From Chthoniobacterales bacterium (GTDB lineage: Bacteria; Verrucomicrobiota; Verrucomicrobiia; Chthoniobacterales; UBA10450), in assembly GCA_013695905.1 (NCBI GenBank), contig JACCZQ010000026.1:1-8776 (forward strand): DNA of 8,776 bases, read 5' to 3'. The position numbers were made by a program, and so were the translations under genes. How positions within the stretch are numbered: the stretch's first letter is position 1; every line of letters starts with the position of its first letter. Below, piece by piece: positions 5,318-8,776 of the stretch. Under the pieces are notes generated by a model. It had not been told where the DNA came from and ran no database searches. It worked only from the letters and a program-made list of their open reading frames with translations.

Positions 5318-5629
5318 ATGCGTTACCTGAGCATTGCATGTGCGCTGCTTCTGGCGTGTCATCACAGCATGGCGCAAACGCCTTCACCTTCACCTTCACG
5401 CGACATCAATGCGGTTCTCGCCGCGCACCAGGATCAGCTGATGGCGATCCGCGGCGTCGTCGGCGTTTACGTCGGCCTCGCGGACGATGACGAAACCGAG
5501 TGCATCAAAGTCATGCTGGTCGCCGATGACGCCGAGACAAAACGTGCTCTCCCGCGCCAACTCGAAGGCTATCGCGTCGTCGCAGAAGTGACTGGCGAGA
5601 TTCGCCCTCTGCCCGGCGCCAGCCCGTGA
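5318..5629 (+). CDS. Small exported protein homologous to the N-terminal domain of the upstream protease
   Basis: The product is 103 aa. It has a short signal sequence (MRYLSIACALLLAC then HHSMA). The cut may follow S-M-A at residue 19, or LLAC (11-14) may serve as a weak lipobox. A TPSPSPS linker (21-27) is encoded by three CCTTCA repeats (5381-5398). Residues about 29-100 align with protease residues about 36-112. GVYVGLADDD matches GTAVGLDGAG, a hydrophobic strand (IKVMLVADDAE) matches ALVIYVDRDAE, and RALPRQLEGYRVVAEVTGEI matches RSLPPRMRGVGVTVELTDKF. The protein therefore looks like a free-standing copy of the protease's accessory domain, without a catalytic part. It might act in trans as an inhibitor, folding helper or decoy; this is inference. 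No Shine-Dalgarno site is visible, and ATG 5318 follows the terminator tail by 24 bp. The next gene begins 35 bp later. Confidence 0.8.
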   Translation: MRYLSIACALLLACHHSMAQTPSPSPSRDINAVLAAHQDQLMAIRGVVGVYVGLADDDETECIKVMLVADDAETKRALPRQLEGYRVVAEVTGEIRPLPGASP

Positions 5630-5664
5630 GTTGACGCGCCTGTCGCTGGATTCGACCGTCGCAG

Positions 5665-6831
5665 GTGCAGGACGTGCGCAGAGCTGCGGCCATTCTTTTC
5701 CTCATCGCAAGCTTCGGCGCGCCGGGTCTCACATCAGCAGCTGAGCACCAGTTCCGCCTCAAAATGCCGGACGCGCAGAGCGTCGCGGTGGTGGGGGAAT
5801 TCAATCACTGGACCGCGCGCCCGATGACGAAAGACCGCGACGGCACCTGGACGGTGACCATCTCGCTACCGCCGGGCACACACGGTTACAAATTCCTCGT
5901 CAATGGCACCGACTGGATCCTCGATCCCGGGAACCCGCTCCGGAAGTCCGCTCGCGGGGTGGAGAATTCGGCGATCAGTGCGTCGGACGCTGCGCCCGCG
6001 GCTCCGCCGATCGCGGAGACACAGCTGAGCCGGACATCGTCGCTCACGCCGAGCCCCACGCGCCGGCGCACGTCGAGTCAGCCGACCCGGACCCACCCCG
6101 CAGCAGCAGCTGCAGCTCTGGCGATGCGGCCGGGTGAAGTCGTCGTGGTCGAGGTGCCGCTTTCTCCCATGCGCCAAACCGCTGCGCGACGAGACGGCAA
6201 CGCACCGGCTGTGACCGCAAAGCTCGCGCTCGGGGTCCCGCGAAATTTCGATCCCGCCGGGAGTTGGCCGGTCTTGATCATCAACGGGACGGCAGCTGCT
6301 GCGAGTATCGAGGAACTCGGCGCCTATCGAGAGGCGGCGCTCCATGCCGGGTGGGTCGTCCTTGCCGCAGAGGGAGAAGCGCCGCCCCTTCACGACACGA
6401 ACAGCTGGCGGCTGGCCATGATCGGCGGCGCCCTGGATTATCTGGCGCAGCAATGGCCAGGCTCCACCGCGTGGCCGATGGCTGCGGCTGGTTTCGGGAA
6501 TGGCGCGAAGCGGTCCGGTGACATCACTGCGGGGCTCGTGCGCGATGGCCGCAAAGTCATTGGCATGCTCCTGAGTGGCTGCGAGGAAGACACCGCGTCA
6601 CGGGCGGCGCAGAAAAATCGCGCCTCGGCGGCTGCGTTTCGACAAGTTCCCATCTTCCTCAGTGGCGGACGGAACGATCCGATCGCGCGCGCGGAGAAAC
6701 AGGAGGCGGTCTTTCAATCGCTGAAAGCCTCGGAGTTTCGTCACGTCCGGCTGGAGAGCTTCACCGGCGGGCATGAGATTTACCCGCCGCACGTCCGCGA
6801 GGCGCTCCGGTGGTTCCTCAGCCAGCATTGA
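5665..6831 (+). CDS. Exported CBM48/AMPK-type glycan-binding domain fused to an alpha/beta-hydrolase-like domain lacking the nucleophile serine
   Basis: The product is 388 aa from GTG 5665; GTG 5674 (three residues shorter) is equally possible and has AGG 8 nt upstream. A signal peptide ends near residue 25 (T-S-A). Residues 28-103 match the CBM48/AMPK glycogen-binding fold: VAVVGEFNHW (40-49), the strand GTWTVTISL, and GYKFLVNGTDWILDPGNP (74-91). A Pro/Ala/Thr/Arg-rich linker spans about 107-155. The C-terminal domain (about 157-388) has the alpha/beta-hydrolase order: strand WPVLIING (201-208), nucleophile elbow AAAGFGNGAK (273-282), acid loop FLSGGRNDP (331-339, Asp338) and histidine loop FTGGHEIYPP (366-375, His370), ending in a WF helix typical of esterase-like enzymes. 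At the elbow the expected Ser is Gly278, encoded by GGG, two substitutions from any Ser codon, so a single-base error does not explain it. It is probably a binding pseudo-enzyme, role unknown, co-transcribed with the small gene 35 bp upstream. Confidence 0.85.
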   Translation: MQDVRRAAAILFLIASFGAPGLTSAAEHQFRLKMPDAQSVAVVGEFNHWTARPMTKDRDGTWTVTISLPPGTHGYKFLVNGTDWILDPGNPLRKSARGVENSAISASDAAPAAPPIAETQLSRTSSLTPSPTRRRTSSQPTRTHPAAAAAALAMRPGEVVVVEVPLSPMRQTAARRDGNAPAVTAKLALGVPRNFDPAGSWPVLIINGTAAAASIEELGAYREAALHAGWVVLAAEGEAPPLHDTNSWRLAMIGGALDYLAQQWPGSTAWPMAAAGFGNGAKRSGDITAGLVRDGRKVIGMLLSGCEEDTASRAAQKNRASAAAFRQVPIFLSGGRNDPIARAEKQEAVFQSLKASEFRHVRLESFTGGHEIYPPHVREALRWFLSQH

Positions 6832-6867
6832 TCTCGCGGCGCATCAGGAACTTTAGGCGTCGTTGCA

Positions 6868-6887
6868 GCGATCACCGCGTGATTCGC
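6868..6887 (+). terminator. Weak hairpin downstream of the CBM48-hydrolase gene
   Basis: GCGATCAC (6868-6875) pairs with GTGATTCGC (6879-6887) apart from one bulged base, with the loop CGC. It lies 36 bp after the stop codon. No T run follows, so it may act as a 3'-end stabiliser or a weak terminator only. Confidence 0.25.
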
Positions 6888-6908
6888 CGGGCGGCGTGCG
6901 GGGGCCGT

Positions 6909-7064
6909 TGTAGCTGTCGCCCTGCGGGCGACACGGGTATGTGGTGGCGCTTCGGGTGAGGCTCACGTCCTCGGAAACCTGCCACGACGAACCCTCACGG
7001 GTGGGGCTACGCTTTTCCCACATCGCCCCCAGATACCCGTGCTCGCCACAGGCGAGCAGCTACA
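6909..7064. repeat. Pair of inverted REP-like palindromic elements (REPIN-like)
   Basis: Two roughly 40-bp arms face each other: 6909-6948 and 7025-7064. Each starts TGTAGCTG, contains a 7-bp stem with a 3-nt loop (6916-6932 and 7041-7057), and continues CACGGGTAT then TGG-x-GGCG when both are read outward to inward. Relative to each other the stems differ at pairs 2-5, always with compensating changes, so base pairing is kept while sequence is not. Two more short palindromes sit in the core: GTGAG-G-CTCAC (6956-6966) and ACCC-TCAC-GGGT (6991-7002). The element fills the gap between converging genes, the usual place for REP sequences. It may be a non-autonomous mobile element or act as a two-way 3'-end structure. 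No RAYT transposase gene is in the window. Confidence 0.75.
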
Positions 7065-7091
7065 GCGCGCCAAGTGGCGCAGGCGCGCCAA
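7065..7091. repeat. 9-bp direct repeat next to the REP-like pair
   Basis: GCGCGCCAA occurs at 7065-7073 and 7083-7091, starting one base after the right arm of the REP-like pair. GCGCC-AAGT-GGCGC (7067-7080) can also form a small hairpin. It may be part of the element or of the pyrG 3' untranslated region. Confidence 0.4.
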
Positions 7092-7112
7092 ACGACGAAC
7101 CCGCCTGGCGGG
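7092..7112 (-). terminator. Probable pyrG 3'-end hairpin
   Basis: On the minus strand, six bases after the pyrG stop codon, CCCGCC and GGCGGG (7100-7112) form a tight G/C-only stem around a single central base, followed by TTCGTCGTTT. The tail is only partly T-rich and the loop is very short, so this is a modest intrinsic terminator candidate. It lies beside the REP-like element. Confidence 0.4.
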
Positions 7113-7118
7113 CGAGCC

Positions 7119-8713
<1,595 letters not shown>

Positions 8714-8717
<4 letters not shown>

Positions 8718-8776
8718 GAGCGGCGACTCCCTGGCGCCGTGCGAGCGAGCATTTTCTCGAGCGCAACGGCGTCTTC
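8714..8776 (-). CDS. kdsB: C-terminal end of the gene upstream of pyrG, probably CMP-KDO synthetase (partial, runs off the right edge)
   Basis: A minus-strand frame enters from the window edge and ends at TGA (8714-8716), giving 20 residues: EDAVALEKMLARTAPGSRRS. It overlaps the pyrG start codon in an ATGA arrangement, so it is clearly a real coding end. The EDAVALEKML part fits the end of 3-deoxy-manno-octulosonate cytidylyltransferases, which finish with a (D)TPEDL-x-x-x-x-x-L helix. In chlamydiae, also PVC bacteria, kdsB directly precedes pyrG. KdsB joins KDO to CMP from CTP for lipid A-KDO assembly, so CTP synthase next door would supply its substrate. The symbol rests on ten residues plus gene order; another gene ending in a similar helix is possible. 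Confidence 0.55.

Noticed and set aside
6909..7112. Possible CRISPR repeats
   Set aside because: Only two main palindromic units occur, in opposite orientation and with different stem sequences. There are no regular spacers and no cas genes.

Overview
The window is GC-rich, with coding strands full of G/C third positions, and looks like the chromosome of a Gram-negative bacterium. Two observations point to the PVC group, most likely Verrucomicrobiota (inference). One is a probable kdsB end overlapping pyrG by 4 bp; kdsB-pyrG is also the order I recall from chlamydiae. The other is the run of signal-peptide proteins with poor Shine-Dalgarno sites. KdsB makes the activated sugar for LPS, so an outer membrane is implied.

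Layout, left to right. (1) 1-1287 looks accessory. It holds the last 32 codons of a probable transposase (2-100), a compact two-gene unit of a 57-aa basic protein and a PARP-like ADP-ribosyltransferase-fold protein (254-1033), and a short decayed-looking minus-strand coding tail (1084-1143). The two-gene unit has the form of a toxin-antitoxin or defence module. (2) 1288-3980 holds an exported eight-repeat TPR protein (minus), divergent from an exported TraB/GumN-family protein, followed by an NAD(P)H-dependent FMN reductase (plus). (3) 4140-6831 holds three consecutive plus-strand genes for exported proteins: a chymotrypsin-fold serine protease with an N-terminal prodomain-like region, a 103-aa protein that is essentially a free-standing copy of that N-terminal region, and a CBM48/AMPK-type carbohydrate-binding module fused to an alpha/beta-hydrolase domain whose nucleophile serine is replaced by glycine. 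A strong intrinsic terminator separates the first two. (4) 6832-7118 is a convergent intergenic region with two inverted REP-like palindromes whose stems differ by compensatory changes. (5) 7119-8776 (minus) holds complete pyrG (CTP synthase) and the end of the gene upstream of it, probably kdsB. CTP made by PyrG is the substrate of KdsB, so the pair links nucleotide supply to LPS synthesis.

The most novel-looking parts are the protease with its separate N-terminal-domain protein and the catalytically dead CBM48-hydrolase beside it, which may form a secreted system, and the candidate ADP-ribosyltransferase toxin-antitoxin pair. No tRNA, rRNA or CRISPR array was seen.
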